Origin: SZUA-448 sp045627185
Lineage (GTDB): Bacteria > Bacillota > Clostridia > Lachnospirales > Lachnospiraceae
Assembly (NCBI GenBank): GCA_045627185.1
Contig: JAZQNE010000113.1
Span: 1 to 19,029, forward strand
Reading direction: 5' to 3'
DNA length: 19,029 nucleotides
Shown: one piece after another, positions 12,190 through 19,029 of the stretch
Layout: each line of letters begins with the position of its first letter
How positions within the stretch are numbered: the first letter of the stretch is position 1
Position numbers and translations under genes: made by a program
The notes under the pieces: model-generated
Databases searched by the model: none
Told to the model about the DNA's origin: nothing
Seen by the model: only the letters and a program-made list of their open reading frames with translations

Positions 12190-14757
12190 TTAAATATCGT
12201 ACTTCGAAAGGATTGCGCTCGGAGTCTTTCTAAGCAGTATTACTACCGGCAGAACGCCTGCAAGAAGTGATGCGGCCAGAATAATAACAAGGAGTGCAAG
12301 CGCGATTACGGGCGGATAGAACAGGAAGTTTTCGAGCAATGTGTCGGTTGTCAGCAGCTCTACACAGATTGAAGCAATAAGATAGCCAAGGAAAACTGTG
12401 AAGGTTGTCAGAACAAAGGACTCAACAAGGAACCGGAAGCAGAGATTCTTTTTGGAGACACCGATTGCACGGTTGATTCCGATTTCCCTGATTCTTGAAA
12501 GCATTGACGCACGCATGATGAAGAAGAGCGTCAGGCACATAACCGCAGTGATAACACCCATGACAATTGCTGTATTGATGAACGGTCGAAGGTCATTATT
12601 AAGACGTTCGTTTACTACATCTATGGGAATCATAATGTTCTTAACACCCTTTGATTCAAGGAATGACTTGGTTGTTGCAACATCTGAGGTGTGTACAAGA
12701 ATATATTCGGGCGCCAGACGGTCCATATATTCATAGTACGGAGCATTTCCTTCATCGTCTGCATATGCGCATGTTCCGTAGAGTCTTGCGAGTTTTGAGA
12801 AATCTTCATCCGAAATGATGGTGAGGGAAAGAGATTCCTCTTCGGTTGTATATTCAATGATATCATCGGCGGACTTCATTTTAATGCCCATTACAATGAT
12901 ATCGGACAGCATGGGCTGTTCAGCATTATTCCGGTTGAAGTCGCCCTTGTATTTCCAGGTCTTTCCGTCTTCATCGGGAGTGGCATATGCTTCATTAATA
13001 CGGGTGTAGCTGATGTACGTACCGGGCTCAACCTTTCTGCCCTTTAAGATGTCCTGAGCCTCACTTTCGGGAGTGACATCAAAATAGGTATTGCCTGCAA
13101 TGACGAAATCACCGTAGATTGCTTTAATCATTTCGTTTGTGTCTACATAAACGGCATTGTCATCTGATTTGACAATACCGATGACGCAGAAATTAATTTC
13201 GGAATCGGGTATACCGCTTGTTCCGGATGTCATTCCGATTAATGAATCATAACTGTCAATAAAATTGTAGGTGCTGTTTTTGATGAGCTCATCGGCAGCC
13301 TTTGTGGAAATGACAATGTCGCTCTTTGATTTGATTTCCTTGCTGCCGGCAACAACCTGCAGGTTACTTAACAGTTTGTTATCATAAAGTGTTGTGGAAA
13401 TGTCAACCCATTTGGATTCAACCGATGAGAAGGAAGCCTGTCGGAAACTCAGGTCAATTCCGTGGAAATCCTCCGTTGCACGGAAAATATAGGCAAAATC
13501 AATCTTGTTTTCGGCGCTCGGATCAAGGAAACCGGTATCTTTTGTTGCATCGAAAAGCCAGTTCTGGTCTGCGGTTTTGATAAACAGAAGATTGTCGCTG
13601 CAGCTGCTCTTTGTAGTAAAGTACTTTTTCAGGTTGCGGCCCGAAGATGCTGTAAGGAAAACAAGCGTGAAGGCCATTGCAAAAAGGGCGATGCGCTCAA
13701 ACTTTGTGAGCTTGCGCTTCTTTCCGGAGAACATTGAGGAGAGGGCTGCCTTTAGGGATGACTTTAGTGTATAAAGACGGCCTGTCGGCTCTGTTTCAAC
13801 CGGTGTAAGTGCAGAAAGGTCAAGCGCCTGCTCGGCCATTTCACGGTTAGCGGTTTCGGTATATTTTCCGGGAACCAGCTTTGTTTCACTTGAATTGTCA
13901 AGAAAACGGACATTGGGGTTAAGGCTTTCAAGATAGAGCCTTCCGCCCGCATTTACAACGCGAAGTCTGATTTCTTCAGCAGGTTCGCCGTAATATTCAA
14001 GAACCACGTTTCCGTTTTTGCTTTCATTCAGTTCGTATTCACCAAGGTAAATATCGTTTTTGCTGCGTGCGGTGTAGCCGTTTGCATTGGAATTATCCCT
14101 TGTACCGGCAACCTGTCCGTCGGAGAGCTCAATTACTTTATCGCAGTAAAAATCAACAAGGTTGGCTTCATGAGTAACAAGAAGAACAAGATGGTCCTTT
14201 GAAAAGGCCTTAAGGAGGTTCATTACCCTAACGGTGTTTTCTTCGTCAAGGTTACCGGTGGGCTCATCGGCAAGGATGATTGAAGGATTCTTAACGATTG
14301 CTCTTGCAATTGCGATTCGCTGCTGCTGGCCGCCTGAAAGTGTGTCGGGAGTACGTTTCTTGTATTTGTCCATGTCGACATTCTTAAGGGCCGTCATAAC
14401 ACGCTTTTCAATTTCTTCGGGGTCATTCATGCCGCAAAGATACAATGCATCCGCAACATTTTCAAAGCATGTTTTGCTGTTGTTCAGGTTGTAATTCTGA
14501 AAGATGTAGCCAATATATTTATTTCGGATAAGGTCTGTTGATGCCGTAAGTTCATTGCCATCGATATTAATGGAACCCGAAGCAATTGTATCAAGACCGC
14601 CTATGCAGTTCAAAAGAGTTGTCTTGCCGCAGCCGCTTCGACCGAAGATGGCTATCATGCCGGACCGGGGAAGATCTATGGAGATATCGTTAATGACATG
14701 AATCTCATTGCTTGAATTACGGTTGAAATATTTATTTGCATGACTGATTTTAATCAT
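12190..14757 (-). CDS. MacB-like ABC transporter, ATPase fused to FtsX permease (second subunit)
   Basis: An 855-aa fusion. The ATPase domain (1-215) has Walker A at 39-47 (GRSGCGKTT), Q-loop Q87, LSGGQ at 140-144, Walker B at 159-166 (SIILADEP) and H196. Next is an unusual cytoplasmic, strand-rich region (about 225-345) not typical of plain MacB. One membrane segment (about 352-372) leads to a large extracytoplasmic domain, then three C-terminal segments of the FtsX type (MRASMLSRIREIGINRAIGV between the first and second). The build is that of mechanotransmission ABC systems, which export peptides or lipoproteins or pass signals across the membrane. The ATG overlaps the preceding stop by 4 nt (ATGA), so translation is coupled. 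The two genes probably make a heterodimer; substrate unknown. No MacA-like partner or sensor kinase adjoins it. Confidence 0.9.
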   Translation of the reverse strand: MIKISHANKYFNRNSSNEIHVINDISIDLPRSGMIAIFGRSGCGKTTLLNCIGGLDTIASGSINIDGNELTASTDLIRNKYIGYIFQNYNLNNSKTCFENVADALYLCGMNDPEEIEKRVMTALKNVDMDKYKKRTPDTLSGGQQQRIAIARAIVKNPSIILADEPTGNLDEENTVRVMNLLKAFSKDHLVLLVTHEANLVDFYCDKVIELSDGQVAGTRDNSNANGYTARSKNDIYLGEYELNESKNGNVVLEYYGEPAEEIRLRVVNAGGRLYLESLNPNVRFLDNSSETKLVPGKYTETANREMAEQALDLSALTPVETEPTGRLYTLKSSLKAALSSMFSGKKRKLTKFERIALFAMAFTLVFLTASSGRNLKKYFTTKSSCSDNLLFIKTADQNWLFDATKDTGFLDPSAENKIDFAYIFRATEDFHGIDLSFRQASFSSVESKWVDISTTLYDNKLLSNLQVVAGSKEIKSKSDIVISTKAADELIKNSTYNFIDSYDSLIGMTSGTSGIPDSEINFCVIGIVKSDDNAVYVDTNEMIKAIYGDFVIAGNTYFDVTPESEAQDILKGRKVEPGTYISYTRINEAYATPDEDGKTWKYKGDFNRNNAEQPMLSDIIVMGIKMKSADDIIEYTTEEESLSLTIISDEDFSKLARLYGTCAYADDEGNAPYYEYMDRLAPEYILVHTSDVATTKSFLESKGVKNIMIPIDVVNERLNNDLRPFINTAIVMGVITAVMCLTLFFIMRASMLSRIREIGINRAIGVSKKNLCFRFLVESFVLTTFTVFLGYLIASICVELLTTDTLLENFLFYPPVIALALLVIILAASLLAGVLPVVILLRKTPSAILSKYDI

Positions 14758-17108
14758 TTCTCGAGACCTCCTTTCAAAGTTTTCTTAACGGTTGACGAGA
14801 ACAGTTTCTTTACAAGACGTCTTGCCATTACAACGCTGACAACAATCACACCGAGTGCAATAAGCAGGTATTCTTTTGCGTGAATGTACGGGAACATGGC
14901 GTTTGTCTTGGGCAGGGTAAAGATAATTGCGAAAAAGATTCCGCTCAGGAATAAAGCCGGAATTGCGGCCATTATCATCTGTACATAAATGCTTATCTGG
15001 ATTACGGTGCCTGAAATGCCCATTGAACGCATGATTGCGATATCGTCAGAGCTTGCAAGCATGGCTTTCTTTGAACAGAGGTTGAGGAACATTGCAATGA
15101 ATACCATTACTGCGAACCAGATAACCAGTTCAAAAACAACACCGATCAGACCGAAGATAACATCAACAGGCGCAAGCGCTGCGGTAGCATTTGAAAGCAC
15201 ACCGTTGAAGCCGAGTTCACGGAGCTTCGGGATGGCTGCTTCCGCTTCTCTGTTATTTGAGAAGAAAAGTGATGCCTGACCGTAGCCGGATGCATAATAA
15301 CGCTGAATCAGGTCTTTAACAATGTCAACGCCTACAATAAGTGTCCCGGGAGCTCCTGAGTCTGCAATGTATTGCTGAAGCTCCGGAGAGAGTGTCTTAA
15401 GCTGCTTGGAAGCCTCAAGAGTGTAGGTTATTTCTTTGGTTATTGATGTGAACTGACCTGTAGGAGAGTCGAAGGAATAAACAATCTCACCTGATGCACT
15501 GAGAAGAGTTGAGAAAGCCGGAGGAACAAGGTAGAAGCTGTCACCCGGTATATCGAATCGGACATCTATGTTCTGGCTTGAAACAGGGATGTTGTATTCC
15601 TTTGTTTCGCCACCGATTTCACAGTTTTCGGTAACATAACCGGAAACATCGGCACGCAGCCAGACGGCATCTGTCAGTGATGAATTGAACAGTGAAAGTG
15701 TTGTTGCAAGGTTATAGCCTTCGGGTGTAAATACAATGATTGAGGGCTTGGTGTTATCGTAGAAATAATCTACACCGACAACCTTGTAATTTGCTCCGAA
15801 GAAGAGATTGGGAAGCTCTGTTACCTGTATTGAATCCTTGCCGTAGACGTCCATGGCACTGATGGGAACGGCAACCATGACTTCGTCAGCGGCCTCCGGA
15901 AGACGACCTAAATCAGGCTTTCCGTCGTAATTGGTCTGGCAGTTGTATTCAAGAAGAGTGTCTATACCCTCCTGATATGTGGCGACGGAGTTGTCCAGAA
16001 GGAAATCATAATGCATGGTGCTGTCGGCAGATACCGCTTTTGCCACTTCCGCAAGCTTTTCATCGGAGAAAGGAACACCGTCTCTTGAAGTAATAATCAA
16101 ACGTCCGGGAATCTCAGTGAAAATGTCTTCTGTCTTTTTGAAGGAGAAAGCGTCCTGGGAACCGGAAGTAATCATGGCACAGCCCAAAACGGAGATCAGC
16201 ATCAGGAGGCTTAAGAAAATTGCAAGCTTGGGCTTTGCGAAAAATCTTACTGCACCAAGATGAATGCCGTTTCTGAGGTTGTCAAGAATTTTGTCAATAG
16301 TTGAAGGCTCGGAATAAACAGAAGGAGCAATTTGTGCCGAAGGATCTGCAACAGGCTGGTTTTCGGATGCAGCATCCAAAGCAGAGTCCGGCGTAGCATC
16401 CGGAGCAGACTGTGTTTTTGCTATGTTTTCGGTCAGTCTTCTGTCAGATTCAATGGCACCGTCAAATACACGGATTACACGGGTTGCACAGTGCTCAACC
16501 TCTTCAAAGTTATGCGTTACAATGATAACAAGCTTGTTTGCGGAGATTTCACGGAGCAGATTGATGATTTCCTCCGAACTCTTGCTGTCAAGGTTTCCGG
16601 TAGGCTCATCCGCGAGGATAATGGGGCTGTCCTTTGCAAGTGCACGTGCAATTACGGTACGCTGTTTCTGGCCGCCCGAAAGCTTGCTGCCTTTGTGATG
16701 GATGTGGTCTGAAAGACCTACTTTTTCAATAAGTTCCAGTGCACGTTTTCTGCGCTCCGTAATGTTTTTTATGTGCATCAGGGCAAGTTCCACGTTCTGT
16801 AAAACCGTAAAACTGTCAACGATGTTGTATTCCTGAAAGATGAATGAAATATATTCTTTTCTGTATTCCTCCCAGTCTGCCTGAACATAATGGGATGTAG
16901 GCTGTTCATTGACGTAAAGCTCACCCTCTTCATAGGAGTCCATACCGCTGATTACGTTAAGCAGTGTAGATTTACCTGAACCGGATGCACCTGTGATGGC
17001 AACAAATTCGCCACTTTCAAAGGACAGGTTTACTCCACGGATTCCGACGGCAACACTTCCTTCGGAAACATAGATTTTTCCTATGTCCTGTAATCTTATT
17101 AAAGCCAT
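14754..17108 (-). CDS. MacB-like ABC transporter, ATPase fused to FtsX permease (first subunit)
   Basis: A 784-aa fusion. The start at 17108 is set by AAGGAA upstream; a 14-residue longer form from 17150 would begin on top of the promoter. The ATPase domain (1-220) has Walker A at 40-48 (GASGSGKST), Q92, LSGGQ at 143-147, Walker B at 163-169 (IILADEP) and H199. It is followed by an Ala/Pro/Ser-rich cytoplasmic linker of about 50 residues. Membrane segment 1 (about 295-315) precedes an extracytoplasmic domain of about 330 residues. The C-terminal three-segment FtsX block contains AMLASSDDIAIMRSMGIS. It shares its layout with the downstream subunit but not the long strand-rich insert, so the pair is paralogous and diverged. 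It is the first gene of the operon and is divergent from the zinc-ribbon gene. Confidence 0.9.
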   Translation of the reverse strand: MALIRLQDIGKIYVSEGSVAVGIRGVNLSFESGEFVAITGASGSGKSTLLNVISGMDSYEEGELYVNEQPTSHYVQADWEEYRKEYISFIFQEYNIVDSFTVLQNVELALMHIKNITERRKRALELIEKVGLSDHIHHKGSKLSGGQKQRTVIARALAKDSPIILADEPTGNLDSKSSEEIINLLREISANKLVIIVTHNFEEVEHCATRVIRVFDGAIESDRRLTENIAKTQSAPDATPDSALDAASENQPVADPSAQIAPSVYSEPSTIDKILDNLRNGIHLGAVRFFAKPKLAIFLSLLMLISVLGCAMITSGSQDAFSFKKTEDIFTEIPGRLIITSRDGVPFSDEKLAEVAKAVSADSTMHYDFLLDNSVATYQEGIDTLLEYNCQTNYDGKPDLGRLPEAADEVMVAVPISAMDVYGKDSIQVTELPNLFFGANYKVVGVDYFYDNTKPSIIVFTPEGYNLATTLSLFNSSLTDAVWLRADVSGYVTENCEIGGETKEYNIPVSSQNIDVRFDIPGDSFYLVPPAFSTLLSASGEIVYSFDSPTGQFTSITKEITYTLEASKQLKTLSPELQQYIADSGAPGTLIVGVDIVKDLIQRYYASGYGQASLFFSNNREAEAAIPKLRELGFNGVLSNATAALAPVDVIFGLIGVVFELVIWFAVMVFIAMFLNLCSKKAMLASSDDIAIMRSMGISGTVIQISIYVQMIMAAIPALFLSGIFFAIIFTLPKTNAMFPYIHAKEYLLIALGVIVVSVVMARRLVKKLFSSTVKKTLKGGLEK

Positions 17109-17140
17109 TTTTTTATTCCTTTTCTTGTTTTTTTGAATTA

Positions 17141-17181
17141 ATTGTATCATATTTTATATGCAAATCAATATTTTTAATCAA
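17141..17181 (-). promoter_or_regulatory. Promoter region of the ABC transporter operon
   Basis: On the minus strand, TTGATT (17168-17163) and TACAAT (17146-17141) are 16 bp apart. A second usable pair overlaps it: TTGATT (17181-17176) and TATAAA (17158-17153), 17 bp apart. Either would start transcription just upstream of the ribosome binding site. Confidence 0.55.
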
Positions 17182-17235
17182 ATCTTAATCTCCCGTAAGC
17201 GTAAATTGTCAAAACAGAAATCTGAAAACTTGCGG

Positions 17236-17264
17236 TTGCAAAAAAAGATAAAAACAATTATTAT
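17236..17264 (+). promoter_or_regulatory. Probable promoter of the zinc-ribbon and anchored-protein genes
   Basis: TTGCAA (17236-17241) and TATTAT (17259-17264) are 17 bp apart, about 60 nt before the start at 17333. It is divergent from the ABC promoter; the region between is AT-rich with no clear operator. Confidence 0.45.
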
Positions 17265-17332
17265 TAACAATACTGAACGGAAATTGTCCGCTTTGCATCA
17301 AAACCTTTTATTAATACGTGAGGAATTTTGAA

Positions 17333-17530
17333 ATGGCTATAATTTTTAATAAAAATAAATGCCCGGTGTGCAGAAAGTATAAGTTTGCCGAAAAGTACGA
17401 TATCTGCCCAAACTGTGGCTGGGAAAACGATCCCGTGCAGCGAAAGAATCCCGGCTTTTCGGGCGGAGCAAATGCAATGAGTCTTAACGAAGCAAGAACA
17501 GCTTATAAAAATGGAGAGAAAGTGAGATAA
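17333..17530 (+). CDS. CPCC-type cysteine-rich small protein (zinc ribbon)
   Basis: A 65-aa protein. The ATG at 17333 has GAGGA 8 nt upstream; an in-frame GTG at 17318 contains that site and is not the start. Four Cys in two pairs (C10-x2-C13 and C25-x2-C28) form a likely zinc ribbon. The rest matches the Cys-rich CPCC family: YDICPNCGWENDPVQ, then SGGANAMSLNEARTAYKNG. The usual first pair in this family is CPCC, here CPVC. Members are small, widespread and of unknown role, sometimes next to toxin or immunity genes. It sits 3 nt before the anchored protein gene, so the two are surely co-transcribed. Confidence 0.85.
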   Translation: MAIIFNKNKCPVCRKYKFAEKYDICPNCGWENDPVQRKNPGFSGGANAMSLNEARTAYKNGEKVR

Positions 17531-17533
17531 AAA

Positions 17534-18076
17534 ATGTCAAACAAGAAGAATTCATTCAATATTAATAAGAAAACAATTATTATTGCCATTGCAGCAATTA
17601 TTATTATCGGAATACTTGCTGCAACAGGTGTGATTGACCTGAAGTCACTTATATCGGACATTACCGGTATTGCAACAGATGTGACACCTACACCGGATAG
17701 CGGTTCCATTGACATTAATGATGTTACTCCTACTGAAAGCTCAAAGCCTACCGACAAGCCTAAGGCTACAGCAACACCCAAGCCTACGGAAAAGCCTGTT
17801 TCCGGAAAAGAATATAAGTTCAGAAACTCAAGCCTGCTTAACCAGCATTATGACAAACACGGTAAGGATATGGGCTTTGCAAATGCACAGGATTATGAAA
17901 AGGCTGCAAGTGATGTAATCAATAACCCCAAGGCGCTTCATAAGACTGAAAAAGAAGACGGAGATTTCTGTTATTATATTGAAGCTACCAATGAATTTGT
18001 TGTTCTTTCAAAGGACGGATATATCCGTACCTATTTCCTTCCCGATGCCGGAAAGAAATATTATGATAAACAGTAG
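17534..18076 (+). CDS. Membrane-anchored protein with BECR-like (toxin/RNase-type) C-terminal domain
   Basis: A 180-aa protein. Residues 13-33 are a single hydrophobic segment after a Lys-rich start, so it is probably anchored with the C-terminus outside. Residues 50-90 are a Thr/Pro/Lys linker (TPTP, TATPKPTEKP). The C-terminal domain (91-180) has LLNQHYDKHGKDMGFANAQD with H105, K108 and H109, an Asp-rich turn near 141-144, TNEFVVLSKDGYIRTYF, and a closing YYDKQ. The H-x3-H opening and the final I-R-T-Y-F strand resemble the Barnase-EndoU-ColicinE5/D-RelE (BECR) group of RNase toxins and related phage domains. This is a pattern match; no search was made. No immunity-like gene follows, arguing against a classical toxin. 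No strong ribosome binding site; translation probably couples to the zinc-ribbon gene. Confidence 0.75.
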   Translation: MSNKKNSFNINKKTIIIAIAAIIIIGILAATGVIDLKSLISDITGIATDVTPTPDSGSIDINDVTPTESSKPTDKPKATATPKPTEKPVSGKEYKFRNSSLLNQHYDKHGKDMGFANAQDYEKAASDVINNPKALHKTEKEDGDFCYYIEATNEFVVLSKDGYIRTYFLPDAGKKYYDKQ

Positions 18077-18217
18077 TTCAAATCTAAAACACCCGGATGT
18101 GTGAAATAATATTTCGTTTTTTATCATGTAGGCAGTAATTGTTTTATAAACCAAAACTGAAACTATCACAAAAAAAGAAAAACGGATACATCTTAGACAC
18201 AATTCGTGAACACGCAT

Positions 18218-18251
18218 AAATGCACCATTTTACTATGGTGCATTTGTTTTT
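18218..18251 (+). terminator. Intrinsic terminator
   Basis: A perfect 10-bp stem, AAATGCACCA (18218-18227) and TGGTGCATTT (18236-18245), with an 8-nt loop is followed by GTTTTT. It lies about 140 nt after the anchored protein gene. The stretch between (18077-18217) holds no gene that I can support. Confidence 0.75.
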
Positions 18252-18252
18252 A

Positions 18253-18370
18253 GATACAAATGTAAAAATATGTTTCCAAAAACATTAAATAATATATATT
18301 TCTCAAAAAAGATACAAATTTGGATACAAAATCGCATATTTTTTTAAAAAAATGGGTGACAAGATACAAA
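18253..18370 (+). repeat. Four GATACAAA direct repeats in the chemoreceptor promoter region
   Basis: GATACAAA occurs at 18253-18260, 18311-18318, 18323-18330 and 18363-18370, all in the same orientation and three of them followed by T. The middle two are 12 bp apart. The last lies between the -35 and -10 boxes of the promoter at 18356. This is a candidate binding site set for a regulator. Confidence 0.6.
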
Positions 18371-18384
18371 TTGTGTAGTATAAT
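18356..18384 (+). promoter_or_regulatory. Promoter of the chemoreceptor gene
   Basis: GTGACA (18356-18361) and a perfect TATAAT (18379-18384) are 17 bp apart, about 42 nt before the likely leader's ATG. It is of sigma-A type rather than the flagellar sigma-28 type that often drives chemoreceptor genes. Confidence 0.7.
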
Positions 18385-18432
18385 ACATCATGAAATATCC
18401 ATTTTGAAATTATTTCATAAAGGAGACAAAAT

Positions 18433-19029
18433 ATGGAACAGAATGTGGCACTTAAGAACAAAAACAGAGGTAAGACCATTGATACGAAGGTTAATTTGCT
18501 ATCAAAAACCAGTACAAAGATTACGGCATTAATGCTTGTGATGATTGTTGTACCTATTGTGGTTATTCTTCTTCTTTCCGTAAGCAAATCAAAGGAAACA
18601 CTTAAGAATACCTACATGACATACGCAAAGAATCTTGCAGAAACAGCCTCACAGAGCATGAATTATGCAACCTCTACAGCAGAGGAGACATATAAGAAAT
18701 ATGCTCTGAACCTTGCTGAAGAAGCAGTTGTAGGTGTTGACTTTGCACAGACCTTTGGCGAAGGCATTTATAAGAATTACGCATTAAGCCTTGCAAAGGA
18801 AGCTACAATCGGTGTTAACCTCGCTATTGCAGCAGGTCGTACAGATCTTGCAATGATGACATCAATGCTCGGCAGCATTCAGATTGACGGCGTTGAAGGC
18901 TCATACGCTTACATGGTAAGCCCTACCGGTACAATGCTCTGGCATCCTACCGAATCAAAGATCGGTCAGCCCGTTGAGAACGCAGCTGTAAAGGGTATTG
19001 TTGAAAGACTTGGCAAGGGTGAAAAGGTT
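18433..19029 (+). CDS. Methyl-accepting chemotaxis protein, N-terminal part (cut by window end)
   Basis: The first 199 residues are present. AAGGAG lies 7 nt before the ATG. A Lys-rich cytoplasmic tail is followed by membrane segment 1 (about 31-50, ITALMLVMIVVPIVVILLLS). A helical region then carries three 26-residue repeats (61-138). At 156-190 comes a Cache-type sensor strand set (GSYAYMVSPTGTMLWHPTES, then KIGQPVENAAVKGIV), typical of extracellular ligand domains in chemoreceptors. The second membrane segment, HAMP and signalling domains should lie beyond the window; they are inferred, not seen. A kinase or cyclase with the same sensor is the alternative. The promoter region has GATACAAA repeats. 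Confidence 0.75.
   Translation, partial: MEQNVALKNKNRGKTIDTKVNLLSKTSTKITALMLVMIVVPIVVILLLSVSKSKETLKNTYMTYAKNLAETASQSMNYATSTAEETYKKYALNLAEEAVVGVDFAQTFGEGIYKNYALSLAKEATIGVNLAIAAGRTDLAMMTSMLGSIQIDGVEGSYAYMVSPTGTMLWHPTESKIGQPVENAAVKGIVERLGKGEKV
18613..18846 (+). repeat. Three 26-residue tandem repeats in the chemoreceptor sensor region
   Basis: Residues 61-86, 87-112 and 113-138 align without gaps: YMTYAKNLAETASQSMN, YKKYALNLAEEAVVGVD and YKNYALSLAKEATIGVN open the three copies. The DNA of the copies has diverged, so the duplication is old and kept at protein level. The pattern suggests a long amphipathic helix lengthened in units of 26 residues. Confidence 0.75.

Noticed and set aside
17109..17150. 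A longer N-terminus for the first ABC subunit starting at 17150
   Set aside because: The added codons overlap the promoter -10 box and lack a ribosome binding site, while the ATG at 17108 has one and starts right at the ATPase domain.
1..19029. CRISPR array, tRNA, rRNA or complete insertion sequence
   Set aside because: I found no regularly spaced identical repeats with spacers, no tRNA-like cloverleaf, no rRNA sequence and no transposase gene with terminal repeats.

Overview
The window looks like chromosomal DNA of a Gram-positive, low-to-moderate GC anaerobe of the class Clostridia, most likely a Lachnospiraceae-type gut or rumen bacterium. The basis is the AGGAG-type ribosome binding sites, sigma-A-like promoters, a lipoteichoic-acid-synthase-type enzyme, an XRE regulator with membrane segments, and a GGGACGGTTTTG-type palindrome of a kind I recall from Firmicutes genomes. 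This placement is inference; no rRNA or tRNA gene is present to confirm it.

Region 1 (1-1080) is a worn accessory patch. It holds the 3' end of a GIY-YIG-like nuclease gene, a small EF-hand/dockerin-like protein, a broken reading frame, and a minus-strand CHAP-like gene that has its own promoter but lacks the part that normally carries the catalytic cysteine. Region 2 (1080-5220) has an unidentified folded element, a polytopic LTA-synthase-family phosphoglycerol transferase, an XRE regulator with six membrane segments, and a convergent 103-aa protein whose promoter region carries a 21-bp-period direct repeat.

Region 3 (5300-8160) holds a REP-like palindrome and the most unusual gene of the window: one 595-aa protein joining an N-terminal TetR-type DNA-binding domain to a hybrid histidine kinase and a receiver domain. 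A small convergent basic protein follows. Region 4 (8249-12124) is a probable three-gene operon: TIGR01212-type radical SAM protein, MATE transporter, GT4 glycosyltransferase. It ends in a strong bidirectional terminator.

Region 5 (12190-17168, minus strand) is a two-gene operon with overlapping ends. It encodes two MacB-like ABC transporters, each with a fused ATPase and FtsX-type permease, probably forming a heterodimer. Region 6 (17236-18251) is divergent and encodes a CPCC-type zinc ribbon and a membrane-anchored protein whose C-terminal domain resembles BECR-type toxin/RNase domains. Region 7 (18253-end) starts a chemoreceptor gene, cut by the window end. Its promoter region carries four GATACAAA repeats and its sensor region contains three 26-residue tandem repeats.

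The common theme is the cell surface and signalling: polyglycerol-phosphate and glycan assembly, efflux, a TetR/kinase fusion, a membrane HTH regulator and a chemoreceptor. Any functional link between these genes is inference from position only.
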